Below, one piece after another: positions 34,499-42,422 of a DNA stretch of 64,000 bases (position 1 is its first letter; every line of letters begins with the position of its first letter). Origin of the DNA: Dehalococcoidia bacterium (GTDB lineage: Bacteria > Chloroflexota > Dehalococcoidia > DSTF01 > JACRBR01); contig JAKFYB010000005.1 in NCBI GenBank assembly GCA_021731085.1, positions 48,482-112,481 on the forward strand. The letters run 5' to 3'. A program made the translations under genes and the position numbers. The notes beneath the pieces are model-generated. The model was given only the letters and a program-made list of their open reading frames with translations. It did no database searches and was not told the origin of the DNA.

Positions 34499-35308
34499 CT
34501 ATGGCAGCTCGATCGGCCCGATTGGAAGTATCTCGCTATCGCCTTGCCCGCGAAGGACAAGCCAAACCGTACCCTCTTCCTGTGCCAGCGCGACAAGGGC
34601 AGCGTCCTCTGGAGCCACTGCAAGGGTTACCGTGTCTGCTTCCTCATTCACGCCCGCATCCTCTGGTCGTGTCGAAATCGAACCCTCGGCATCGCCGGTG
34701 TCGATGGGATTGCCGTCCGCATCCAGGCGGGCCACTGCCTCCTGCGCGTCCTGGGCAACAGCCAGCACTTCGACGTCCTGCAGCAGAGTTTGCGCGAACG
34801 ATTCGTCTTCGCGCTCGAGAATGGCGATCACATCAACCCGGTCGCCCGCGACCACGAAGCCGCCGACAACCGTCGTCTCATCAACCTCAACCGCAATCGC
34901 ACGAAGGCCAGGCGGCACGACGGCGCTCAGCGTCTTGTCGTCGTCTGCCACGCCTTGGCCGACCTTCGCCGACGTCAGCTGTTCGCCCTTCGCCATGTTT
35001 TGGCGCACGACCAGGCCCTCAAGGCCTTCACTCTCGAACAGCGCCCCGTCGACAATGCCGTTCTCGGGCAGCGTCGCAACCGTCAGGTCATCGCTGGAGA
35101 TGGTTGTCCCAGCCGGAATCTCGCGTGCCGCCACGACGACGTTCACGCTGCCGGCAAACGAGGCTGCCCCACTGTCACCGTCGTCGTCCAGCACGCCGCT
35201 GAGGGCGACGAAGATCAACACGGCTGCCAGCGCCGCCAGCAAGATTGCGCCGATGAAGATGAGTCTGTTCTGCCGCTCCGGCATACCTGCACTGATGGTG
35301 CGAGCCAT
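34499..35308 (-). CDS. cpaB: Flp pilus assembly protein CpaB/RcpC
   Basis: 269 aa. One N-terminal membrane anchor (LIFIGAILLAALAAVLIFVAL), then an SAF domain (VVVAAREIPAGTTISSDDLTVATLP, QNMAKGEQLTSAKV) and an RcpC/CpaB-type domain (GLRAIAVEVDETTVVGGFVVAGDRVDVIAIL). In diderms this protein assists the secretin; here no secretin is seen, so it probably acts within the wall of a monoderm-like envelope. Confidence 0.85.
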   Translation of the reverse strand: MARTISAGMPERQNRLIFIGAILLAALAAVLIFVALSGVLDDDGDSGAASFAGSVNVVVAAREIPAGTTISSDDLTVATLPENGIVDGALFESEGLEGLVVRQNMAKGEQLTSAKVGQGVADDDKTLSAVVPPGLRAIAVEVDETTVVGGFVVAGDRVDVIAILEREDESFAQTLLQDVEVLAVAQDAQEAVARLDADGNPIDTGDAEGSISTRPEDAGVNEEADTVTLAVAPEDAALVALAQEEGTVWLVLRGQGDSEILPIGPIELP

Positions 35309-35410
35309 TGTTCCCAGTCCTTACTCTCTGCCTCTATCTGTCAACGACCCGCCCGCCGTCTCATATCAACCGCGCGTTGTATTCGACCAATTATGTCGCC
35401 TAAGTGGATG

Positions 35411-36778
35411 CTAGTCACCGGCAGCCGTCAGGCCGCGTGCGGCGATCTCGAACGCGATGCCCTGAAAGATGCACGTCAAGTCTTCCGCATTGTCAGTCTC
35501 GAAATAGTGATCGTTTGTTCCGGGCCCTGAAGACGCGATGTCCTTCAGCATTTCCCGGGCATCAGAATCACCGACATTCCCCGGATCGGCTGGCAGACAG
35601 TCCGGCTGCGGGTCAGAGCCCTCCACGTTGAGGCCGACCACGTAGATCTCGAAGCCCATCGCCTTGAGGTCATCCGCAACGTCAGTCGTGCATCTGTTCA
35701 GCCGCGTGCTATTCGGACCTGCTCCGCCGCAGGCTCCTGCGCCTTCCGGAATGCACTCAGGCGGGATGCCTGGGCCATCCTCGTACACATTGTCGCCGTC
35801 GGTGAGTATAACGATGAACCGATCGACGTCAGCGCGCGAATTCGGACCGTCGAGAACCGCGCCAGCGGCCCAGAGACCGAGACACACATTTGTGAACCCG
35901 AAGGGTTCTGTGTTGTCGATGCTATCGAGCAGGAGCTCCGCGTCATTGGTGAGGCATACGACCAGCGTCGGCCCGGGGTTATCACAGTCGCCACCGTTCG
36001 GCGGCAGCGGAATCGAAGGTATGCATTCGTCGGCGTCATCGTCGTCGTAGCAGAATGTATACGGCGCATAGCCGATCTGGGATTGCGATGTGTCCGGGTC
36101 GTTGCCCAGAACTGTCGTCACAAATTGGCTCGATGCGACGCGTGCTTCCTCAATCGGGCACACCGGACCACCACCGCATCCTACGGACATGCTTTGGCTT
36201 GAGTCGATTGCGATAGCGAGATCGAGCGGCGAAACGACGAACTCAACCTTGGCAAACGCCGAGGATCCGATATCGAAATCAACACCGCCAAAGAACGAGC
36301 CGAAGAGATTCCCGGCCTGCTTCTCTACGATGACGCGAATTGTGTCGCAACCGCCTTCGCCAGGTGCGCTCGGGCACAGGCTCAATGGGAAGGCCTCGAA
36401 GTCTTTATTCTCGTTGGTGCAGATGTCATCGGGAGGGTTATCGATGTCGTTCGCGCAGAAATACTGCACCGTCACGACCGCGCCGCTCGATTCGCCGTAC
36501 CCGTTGCGCTCCGCCCACACATGAGCCGAATCACACGACACCAACGCCGCGCAGGCGCCCGCGCGCTGAGTGTACTCCTGGGCTGTCGCGTCCTCGGGAA
36601 GGTCCTGCACCGCGGCCAGCGCCGCCAGGTCGGAAGCCCGCGCGAGGCCGCGGCGCTCGCTTAGCCAGAAGCCGTAATCTATCGCGATCGCCGCCATCAT
36701 GAAGACGAGCGAGATCACGATGACAAACAGAACCAGTGTCTGGCCGCGTTCACTCTGGGCAACGCGTCTCTTGGTCAT
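35411..36778 (-). CDS. tadG: TadG-like protein with vWA domain
   Basis: 455 aa. It starts with a pseudopilin/TadG-type N-terminus (SERGQTLVLFVIVISLVFMMAAIAIDYGFWLSERRGLARASDLAALAA), and a von Willebrand factor A domain follows with an intact MIDAS start (AIDSSQSMS) and later FIVILTDGDN. Many cysteines suggest disulfides outside the cell. TadG proteins anchor or cap the pilus at the cell surface. The start codon overlaps the tadE stop (ATGA). Confidence 0.85.
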   Translation of the reverse strand: MTKRRVAQSERGQTLVLFVIVISLVFMMAAIAIDYGFWLSERRGLARASDLAALAAVQDLPEDATAQEYTQRAGACAALVSCDSAHVWAERNGYGESSGAVVTVQYFCANDIDNPPDDICTNENKDFEAFPLSLCPSAPGEGGCDTIRVIVEKQAGNLFGSFFGGVDFDIGSSAFAKVEFVVSPLDLAIAIDSSQSMSVGCGGGPVCPIEEARVASSQFVTTVLGNDPDTSQSQIGYAPYTFCYDDDDADECIPSIPLPPNGGDCDNPGPTLVVCLTNDAELLLDSIDNTEPFGFTNVCLGLWAAGAVLDGPNSRADVDRFIVILTDGDNVYEDGPGIPPECIPEGAGACGGAGPNSTRLNRCTTDVADDLKAMGFEIYVVGLNVEGSDPQPDCLPADPGNVGDSDAREMLKDIASSGPGTNDHYFETDNAEDLTCIFQGIAFEIAARGLTAAGD

Positions 36779-37221
36779 CAGCAGGTCGAACCCGCGTCGT
36801 AATCAGCTTCGACTCGAGAGCTTCCAATAACGGTCATGTCTATGTCGGGCATGTCGGCACCCCACCAGCCCAGCGCGATGTCCAGGATGAATGGCTCGTA
36901 GATATACTCGGCCTCGACGTCCACCGAGTCGCCGGGGCCGGGACCATCGCCTTCAAGATCGTCGTAGAAGATGCACACATCCGCAGCTTCTACCAGATCC
37001 TGTGACTGGTCGACCGTCCGAGAGACGATAAACGCCTGATCCTCTGGGCGCGTCGCCGCAAAACGAGCACCTTCGCGAACTGCGTGCTGCAGCGTCGCTC
37101 GCCTGTTCATGGCGATGCCCACATCGAGAATCGCGAACAGGAAGAATACGAACAGGGGGAAGATGACGGCGAACTCGACCAGACCCTGGCCGAGTTCGCC
37201 GCGTGTACGTTTCTTCGTCAT
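36778..37221 (-). CDS. tadE: TadE-like pseudopilin
   Basis: 147 aa. N-terminal basic stretch, then GQGLVEFAVIFPLFVFFLFAILDVGIAMNRRATLQHAVREGARFA, the TadE signature with Glu at position +5 after the Gly cleavage site. It is expected to be processed by a prepilin peptidase, which is not in the window. It ends with CxxD-rich extracellular residues. It is 28 bp downstream of flp and overlaps tadG. Confidence 0.88.
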   Translation of the reverse strand: MTKKRTRGELGQGLVEFAVIFPLFVFFLFAILDVGIAMNRRATLQHAVREGARFAATRPEDQAFIVSRTVDQSQDLVEAADVCIFYDDLEGDGPGPGDSVDVEAEYIYEPFILDIALGWWGADMPDIDMTVIGSSRVEADYDAGSTC

Positions 37222-37249
37222 TGGTGCCCTTGCGGCCGATCAGGATCGA

Positions 37250-37489
37250 CTAATTGATCTGGCACGCATCATCGTCGAACTCGATGCAACCCGTAATCGT
37301 GGTGGCGAACTCCTCGAAGACGTCCTCGCCGATGAAGAAGTACAGTGCGCCACCGGCCACCAGCGCGATCGCGCCGATGAGAATGGCGTACTCGAGTAGG
37401 TCCTGACCACGCTCTTCCTTGATCTTTGCGATTGCATAGCCGACCGTGTTGGTCACCCAGGCCATCGCCGACAACATGATGTTGCTCAC
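37250..37489 (-). CDS. flp: Flp-type pilin
   Basis: 79 aa from GTG 37489, which has AGGAGG about 9 nt upstream; ATG 37477 is an alternative, and the track start at 37540 lacks a Shine-Dalgarno. The signature is KEERGQDLLEYAILIGAIALVAGG: a prepilin-peptidase site with Glu5 and Tyr6 of the Flp motif. It is larger than many Flp pilins by its acidic C-terminal tail with a Cys pair (ITGCIEFDDDACQIN). Expected to be the major pilus subunit and the first gene of the Tad operon. Confidence 0.88.
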   Translation of the reverse strand: MSNIMLSAMAWVTNTVGYAIAKIKEERGQDLLEYAILIGAIALVAGGALYFFIGEDVFEEFATTITGCIEFDDDACQIN

Positions 37490-38005
37490 TTCTGCAAACC
37501 CTCCTGCACTGACCAACCGGCCCGTGTGACTATCCGACACCCCGCCACCCGCGAGGGTATGTCCTTGTTCACGCGCTCCATGAGCGCTCTAAAAATCCGG
37601 GAACGAGTGCAAGGCTCTCGTTCTCCCCCTACACAACGCGACGGATATCGGCGCGTTGCGCATTGACAACAATCCAGCGGAACTTCGGTCCGCGCACGAT
37701 GCCACGCAAGGCTGGACGCCGCGCGCACGCACCGTTGGATCTGCTCGATTTGAAGTGGTTATTGGGCTAGGCCCACACCTTGCCGGAAGCACGCCACCAA
37801 CGCTCAACCAGCAGCTTCGGCGGGGAAGCAGTCCGAACGTATCACCAGCATAAGAGGCTGTCAAGCCATTACGTTGACAAACCCCGTCAAGTACGAAGAC
37901 GTTCATGCAGGATGTCCTGATTCGTAACGCGGGGGTGGCGCACCAACGCCCAAAGTGGGTGCCTCGCCTGGTGTCGTTCGACAGCGGGACGGCTGTCCCT
38001 GCGAC
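37490..38005. other. 516-bp upstream region of flp
   Basis: No firm gene. It contains the flp promoter candidate, a GCGCTC-ATG-GAGCGC palindrome (37583-37597 area), a possible 31-codon minus-strand frame whose TGA overlaps the flp GTG, and short REP-like pieces (GACGGCTGTCCC). Transcription from the candidate promoter would give a leader of about 330 nt, long enough for regulation. Confidence 0.4.
37836..37864 (-). promoter_or_regulatory. candidate promoter of the Tad operon
   Basis: Minus strand: TTGACA (37864-37859), a 17-bp spacer and TACGTT (37841-37836). The -35 is perfect, the -10 is weak. TTGACA also occurs on the plus strand 10 bp away, so the area forms an inverted repeat TGTCAA-9-TTGACA. 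Confidence 0.45.
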
Positions 38006-39556
38006 CTACAATTTGTCTTTCGACGACTCCTCATCCTCCGTGTCCCGGAACTGGAACCGCCACTTCCCGATCACAATCTCGTCGCCATCCTCCAGCCCCA
38101 CCCAGTCGGCCTCATGACCCGACACATACGTCTTCCGGCTCATGCCGCCGACGTGGTGCAGCACGTAGCCACGGCCCCGAAGCCAGATGCGCGCGTGCTC
38201 CGGGGCGATACTTCCGCCGTTGTACACAAGCACGTTGCATACCCTCGGCGACGAACCGATAACGACCGGCCCCGCGCCGATCGGTATCACTCGCCCCTCG
38301 CCGCCGCGCTCTACGAGCCGCCCCGACCCATGCTCTTCTGCGACGGCCGCCGCCTTCGCATGCTCCGCCGCCTTGTACGATCCCGTGGCACGAGGAACGC
38401 CCTGCGCGGTCGCCAGACGGACGTTGGGCTCGACGACCGCCTTCTGGCGCGCCTCTTCTCGGCGGTGCGCGCGCAGTCGCCGGAAACCAACTGCCCCGCC
38501 TCCAGCTACCGCCAGCGCCGCTACGCCCAGCAGCCCGTACATGATTACATCGCTCGCGCCATCCTCCGAGCCTGACTCCCCTGGCACTTCTGGCACGGCC
38601 TCCGGTTCGCTTTCGTCAGGTGACGCCGCCAGGACACCGCGCTGGAATCGCCCCACCGCCGACGCCGGCGTCGTGCCTACAAACGCTATCACCTGGGCTG
38701 AGCCTTCGCCCGCGTCCGCTGGCATGGTGGCCATGGCTGTCACGACGTACTGGCTGCGCAGTAATGTCGACAGCTCTCCGTATACTTCGCCGATCGTTCC
38801 GGTTGTTGCCTCGCGGTACGCGCCTCGCGTCATATCAGCAATTTGTTGCAGGTAGACCGGATCCGACAGATCGCCGAATGCGATTGGATAGACCGGGATC
38901 CCCGACCCACTCGCGATCGCCTGCGAGACCTCGCTCGTCGCGTCCGATGCCTGTGTGTCATTTTCGCCGTCTGACAGCAGGACAACAGACGCCCGCGAAC
39001 CGTCGGCGGCCGCCGAGGCAGCAAGGAACGTACTCACCTGCACAGCCTCAAAGAGCGCCGTGCCACCGACCGCCTCAAGGTTCGCGATCGCATCTGATAG
39101 GGCGCCTTTGTCCTCCGTCAGCCCCACCACCGGGGTCACTTCATCGCTAAAGGAGACCAGCGCCGCGCGGTCATTCGGACCCAGGCTCTCGATAAACTCA
39201 ATCGCCGCCGCCTTCGCGCTCGCAAGCGGCTCCCCCACCATGCTGCCTGAGACATCAATCGTGACGACGACATCGAGCCGCATGTCCTCGTCTTGCGCAG
39301 CAACAGCCTCCAGGATTTCGAGCTGCGTCCCTTCGTCGTACACCTGGAACTGCGAAGGCACGAGTCCAGCCACCGGAAGGCCGTTGCCATCGACAACAGT
39401 GACTACGGCTCGTAGCTCCGGGTACAGCGAAGCATCGAGCTGATTAATCGTGAGCGTGGCCGCTCCGTCCTGGGCGCGCGCCGCCGGTTGGAGACCAGAC
39501 AACGCGGCTGCCAGACACAGGCTGAGGGCCAACAGCGCCAACAGACGTACTCGCAT
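38006..39556 (-). CDS. secreted vWA protein with TM and C-terminal FHA domain
   Basis: 516 aa from ATG 39556. Signal peptide (LLALLALSLCLAAALSGL), a beta domain (ASLYPELRAVVTVVDGNGLPVAGL), a vWA domain with MIDAS DVSGSMVGEP and VVLLSDGEND (residues ~95-270), then a membrane helix (MYGLLGVAALAVAGGGAV, ~345) and a C-terminal FHA domain (VVIGSSPRVCNVLV, SIAPEHARIWLRG). The vWA part should be outside and the FHA part in the cytoplasm, a build suited to transmit a surface signal to a Ser/Thr kinase pathway. It is upstream of flp in the same direction. Confidence 0.82.
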   Translation of the reverse strand: MRVRLLALLALSLCLAAALSGLQPAARAQDGAATLTINQLDASLYPELRAVVTVVDGNGLPVAGLVPSQFQVYDEGTQLEILEAVAAQDEDMRLDVVVTIDVSGSMVGEPLASAKAAAIEFIESLGPNDRAALVSFSDEVTPVVGLTEDKGALSDAIANLEAVGGTALFEAVQVSTFLAASAAADGSRASVVLLSDGENDTQASDATSEVSQAIASGSGIPVYPIAFGDLSDPVYLQQIADMTRGAYREATTGTIGEVYGELSTLLRSQYVVTAMATMPADAGEGSAQVIAFVGTTPASAVGRFQRGVLAASPDESEPEAVPEVPGESGSEDGASDVIMYGLLGVAALAVAGGGAVGFRRLRAHRREEARQKAVVEPNVRLATAQGVPRATGSYKAAEHAKAAAVAEEHGSGRLVERGGEGRVIPIGAGPVVIGSSPRVCNVLVYNGGSIAPEHARIWLRGRGYVLHHVGGMSRKTYVSGHEADWVGLEDGDEIVIGKWRFQFRDTEDEESSKDKL

Positions 39557-39671
39557 AGATAGTGTCCAGCGTACAAGGGCGGGTTGGATTGTTGCGAGCC
39601 TCACGCGGGCATCGACGGCCCAAACGTCAACATTGCGTCAACTTTTTGCCGTGAGCGTCTGGGGCCCCTCG

Positions 39672-40808
39672 TCAGGGCGCATCGTCGTTCGTGAGGATGA
39701 GTGTGCCAGCTGCGTGGAACATGCCGCCGACGCCGTGCGCGATGCTCGTCCGAACGTTCGGAAGCTGTGCCGCTGCTTCCCCTCGGAGCTGTCGCATCGA
39801 CTCCTGGATCGCGAACATGCCGTACATGCCCGTGTGCGTGTAGCTCAGGCCACCGCCGTTGGTGTTCAGCGGGAAGTCGCCTCCCGGTGCCGTCCGCATC
39901 TCTTCGAAGAACGGCCCGCTCTCGCCCTTCCCGACGAAGCCCAGCGCCTCCAGTGCGAACATTGGCGTGTGCGCAAACGCGTCGTAGAACATCGCGTGGT
40001 CGATGTCCTTGTGGGCGATCTTCGCCTCGTCGAATGCCAGCTTGCCCGACACCTTGAATGCCCGCGACTCCGTGAAGTCGTGCATCATCGAGATCATCGA
40101 GTGCTCGGTCGACTCGCCCGTGCCCATGATATACACCGGCTTCTTCGGGAAGTCCTTCGCGCGCTCCGCTGACACGACGATCAGGGCACCGCCACCATCC
40201 GTCACAAGGCAGCACTCGAAGAGGTGGATCGGGTATGCGATCATTCGCGAATTGAGTACATCCTCGACCGTGATTGGATCGCGCATCATCGCGCGCGGGT
40301 TCTTCTCCGCCCACCGGCGCGTTGCGACCGCCACGGACGCGAGTTGTTCGTGAGTCGTGCCGTACTCGTGCATGTGGCGCAGGATGGGCACCGTAAAGCG
40401 CGTCGGCGGTCCGGCAACACCGAACACTTCTTCGAACTGCGACCCGACGTTCTGCGGCGCGCGTCCCCAACCCGACATTCCGACGCGCGAGCGCCCGCTC
40501 TCGCCGTGCGTGATCAGCGCCACGCTGCAGAGCCCCGCCTTGATCGCCGCCGCAGCATGACGCACGTGCAGCATGTACGAACAGCCGCCAACGCTCGTCC
40601 CATCAACATACGTCGGCGTGATGCCGAGATACTCCGCCACCTGCACCGGCGACTGACCGGCGCAGAGCACGCCGTCGACGTCGTCCTTCGTCAGGCCAGC
40701 ATCTGCGAGCGCGTTGAACGCCGCTTCAGCGTGAAGCTGGATCGCTGACTTGTCCGGCTGGATGGCGACGCTGTCCGTCTCCGCCGCGCCAACGATGGCC
40801 ACACTCAT
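39672..40808 (-). CDS. thiolase-superfamily acetyl-CoA acetyltransferase-like protein
   Basis: 378 aa from ATG 40808 (MSVAIVGAAETD). Matches the SCP-x/thiolase-like proteins that travel with DUF35 partners. The N-terminal nucleophile region reads VGGCSYMLHVRHAAAAI, and the C-terminal NTNGGGLSYTHTGMYGM and HGVGGMFHAAGTLIL. The catalytic His/Cys arrangement differs from classical thiolases, so the reaction (thiolysis or retro-aldol-like cleavage) is uncertain. It follows the DUF35 gene by 8 bp. Confidence 0.82.
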   Translation of the reverse strand: MSVAIVGAAETDSVAIQPDKSAIQLHAEAAFNALADAGLTKDDVDGVLCAGQSPVQVAEYLGITPTYVDGTSVGGCSYMLHVRHAAAAIKAGLCSVALITHGESGRSRVGMSGWGRAPQNVGSQFEEVFGVAGPPTRFTVPILRHMHEYGTTHEQLASVAVATRRWAEKNPRAMMRDPITVEDVLNSRMIAYPIHLFECCLVTDGGGALIVVSAERAKDFPKKPVYIMGTGESTEHSMISMMHDFTESRAFKVSGKLAFDEAKIAHKDIDHAMFYDAFAHTPMFALEALGFVGKGESGPFFEEMRTAPGGDFPLNTNGGGLSYTHTGMYGMFAIQESMRQLRGEAAAQLPNVRTSIAHGVGGMFHAAGTLILTNDDAP

Positions 40809-40816
40809 CCTGAGAC

Positions 40817-41230
40817 TCACGCGACCCCCTGGGGCTTGAACAATGGGATTGTTATTTCGTCGGTGAGCTTCTCCCACGTCACCTCTACAGGCAGATCGAT
40901 GGGGAGGTTCTCGGGCGTCGCTTCGATGCCGACGATGTTCGTCATCATTCGCGGCCCTTCGTCGAGCTGGACGACGGCGATCACGTAAGGCGTAATGTCG
41001 TCGAAACCATACGCCGCGCGGTGATTAATAACGTAAGAGTAGAGCTTTCCTTTACCCGAGGCCGTGAACCACTCGACGTCCTTCGACGAGCAGTTCGGGC
41101 AGAAGGGCCGCGGGAAGAAGTATGCCTTCCCACACGAGCGGCAGCGCTGGATGCGAAGCTCGCCGCGGCGCGCGCCGTCCCAGTACTCCGCCGTCTCAGG
41201 CGTGGCTTGAGGTATCGGTCGTTTCGGCAT
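40817..41230 (-). CDS. DUF35 OB-fold zinc-ribbon protein, thiolase partner
   Basis: 137 aa. N-terminal rubredoxin-like zinc ribbon (RCRSCGKAYFFPRPFCPNCSS) and a C-terminal OB-fold (GKLYSYVINHRAAYGFDDITPYVIAVVQLDEGPRM). DUF35 proteins form complexes with thiolase-like enzymes of lipid and sterol breakdown or mevalonate synthesis; here it precedes its thiolase in one operon. Confidence 0.9.
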   Translation of the reverse strand: MPKRPIPQATPETAEYWDGARRGELRIQRCRSCGKAYFFPRPFCPNCSSKDVEWFTASGKGKLYSYVINHRAAYGFDDITPYVIAVVQLDEGPRMMTNIVGIEATPENLPIDLPVEVTWEKLTDEITIPLFKPQGVA

Positions 41231-41322
41231 AGCTGCGGGGCTGAGTATGCCGCACCCATCCGTACGCGCCAGTTGACGTGAGCGTTAGGGATCGAGCGAC
41301 GCTTCTTGTAGAATCGCTTCCT

Positions 41323-42414
41323 ATGACTGCAATCTGGAAGAACGACGGCGACGGCTGGAGTCTGCTCTCGCCAGCAGGATTCCCCGATGAGGCCGCCCTG
41401 CACCGACTCATTGGCGACGAGCCACAATTACTCCCGCTCGCGGGGTCTCCCCAACTCACGGTTCTCGGCAGCGAAGTTCTGTTGGGTAACGGATACGCGG
41501 ATCTCATTGCGATTGAGCCGTCGGGCCGTGTCGTCGTGATCGAGGTGAAGCTTGCTCGCAACTCGGAGGCACGCCGAGCCGTAGTTGCGCAGGTGCTGAC
41601 ATATGCGGCCTTCCTCCGGGGAATGGATCCGGATCGGTTCGAGAAGGAAATCCTCCAGCAGCATCTCCAGAAGAGCGGTCACGTTTCGCTCGCGGACGCT
41701 GTCGCCGAAGACATCCAAGGCGCCGCATTCGATAGAGCGGTGTTCGACAGCGGACTAAAGGCAAGCCTGGCCGACGGCCGCTTCCGACTCGTGCTGGTGC
41801 TCGACGAGGCACCCCAAGAGCTCGTGCGACTTGTCGGCTACCTCGCGGTGATCGCGGAGAAGGTCATTATCGATCTGGTGACTGTTTCCTCATACGACGT
41901 GGGTAGCTCTCGAGTCTTGGTTCCCCAGAGAGTAGATCCCGAGTATCAACCTGCAGACTCGCCTCGATCCTTCGTTCAAAGCACAACTGCGAGCACCGTT
42001 GAAGGCCCTGCTGAATTCGACGAAGAAATCGCGAAGACGGACGGTGAGTTGCGTGTCCTGCTGGTTGCTTTGAGAGATTGGGCAGTGGCTCTACACGCAG
42101 AGAACGTGATTCGATTGCAGACCTACCGTGGCAAGAGTGACCTTATCACGTTGCTCCCTCGCCTGAGGCCAGATAACGCGGGGCTCGTTTGCGTCTACTT
42201 CTATCCAGAGAGAAAGAGCCTTGGCCTTGAGATGTACCGAAGTGCGTTTGAAAGGCGTTGTCCTGAAGCAATCCCTGTCATCGAGGAAATCCTCGGGGAG
42301 CCGATGTCAGCGAAGCCGTGGGTGAAGGAAAAGCTCCCCCTGTTGTACACAAGGCTGCTTCCTGCGCTCACAGACGCTTACCGCACCGCCGCGCGAGGTA
42401 GGGTCTCCAATTAA
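41323..42414 (+). CDS. PD-(D/E)XK nuclease-like protein (NucS/DUF91-like N-terminus)
   Basis: 363 aa from ATG 41323. Residues ~45-90 contain YADLIAIEPSGRVVVIEVKLARN: the D...ExK core of restriction-endonuclease-like folds, closest in look to NucS/DUF91 proteins. Helices follow (ARRAVVAQVLTYAAFLRG). The C-terminal ~130 residues form another domain (TYRGKSDLITLLPRLRPDNAGLVCVYFYP) with no known family. No partner methylase lies nearby. It may be a solitary repair or defence nuclease. It diverges from the DUF35 gene. Confidence 0.65.
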   Translation: MTAIWKNDGDGWSLLSPAGFPDEAALHRLIGDEPQLLPLAGSPQLTVLGSEVLLGNGYADLIAIEPSGRVVVIEVKLARNSEARRAVVAQVLTYAAFLRGMDPDRFEKEILQQHLQKSGHVSLADAVAEDIQGAAFDRAVFDSGLKASLADGRFRLVLVLDEAPQELVRLVGYLAVIAEKVIIDLVTVSSYDVGSSRVLVPQRVDPEYQPADSPRSFVQSTTASTVEGPAEFDEEIAKTDGELRVLLVALRDWAVALHAENVIRLQTYRGKSDLITLLPRLRPDNAGLVCVYFYPERKSLGLEMYRSAFERRCPEAIPVIEEILGEPMSAKPWVKEKLPLLYTRLLPALTDAYRTAARGRVSN

Positions 42415-42422
42415 TACTCCTC

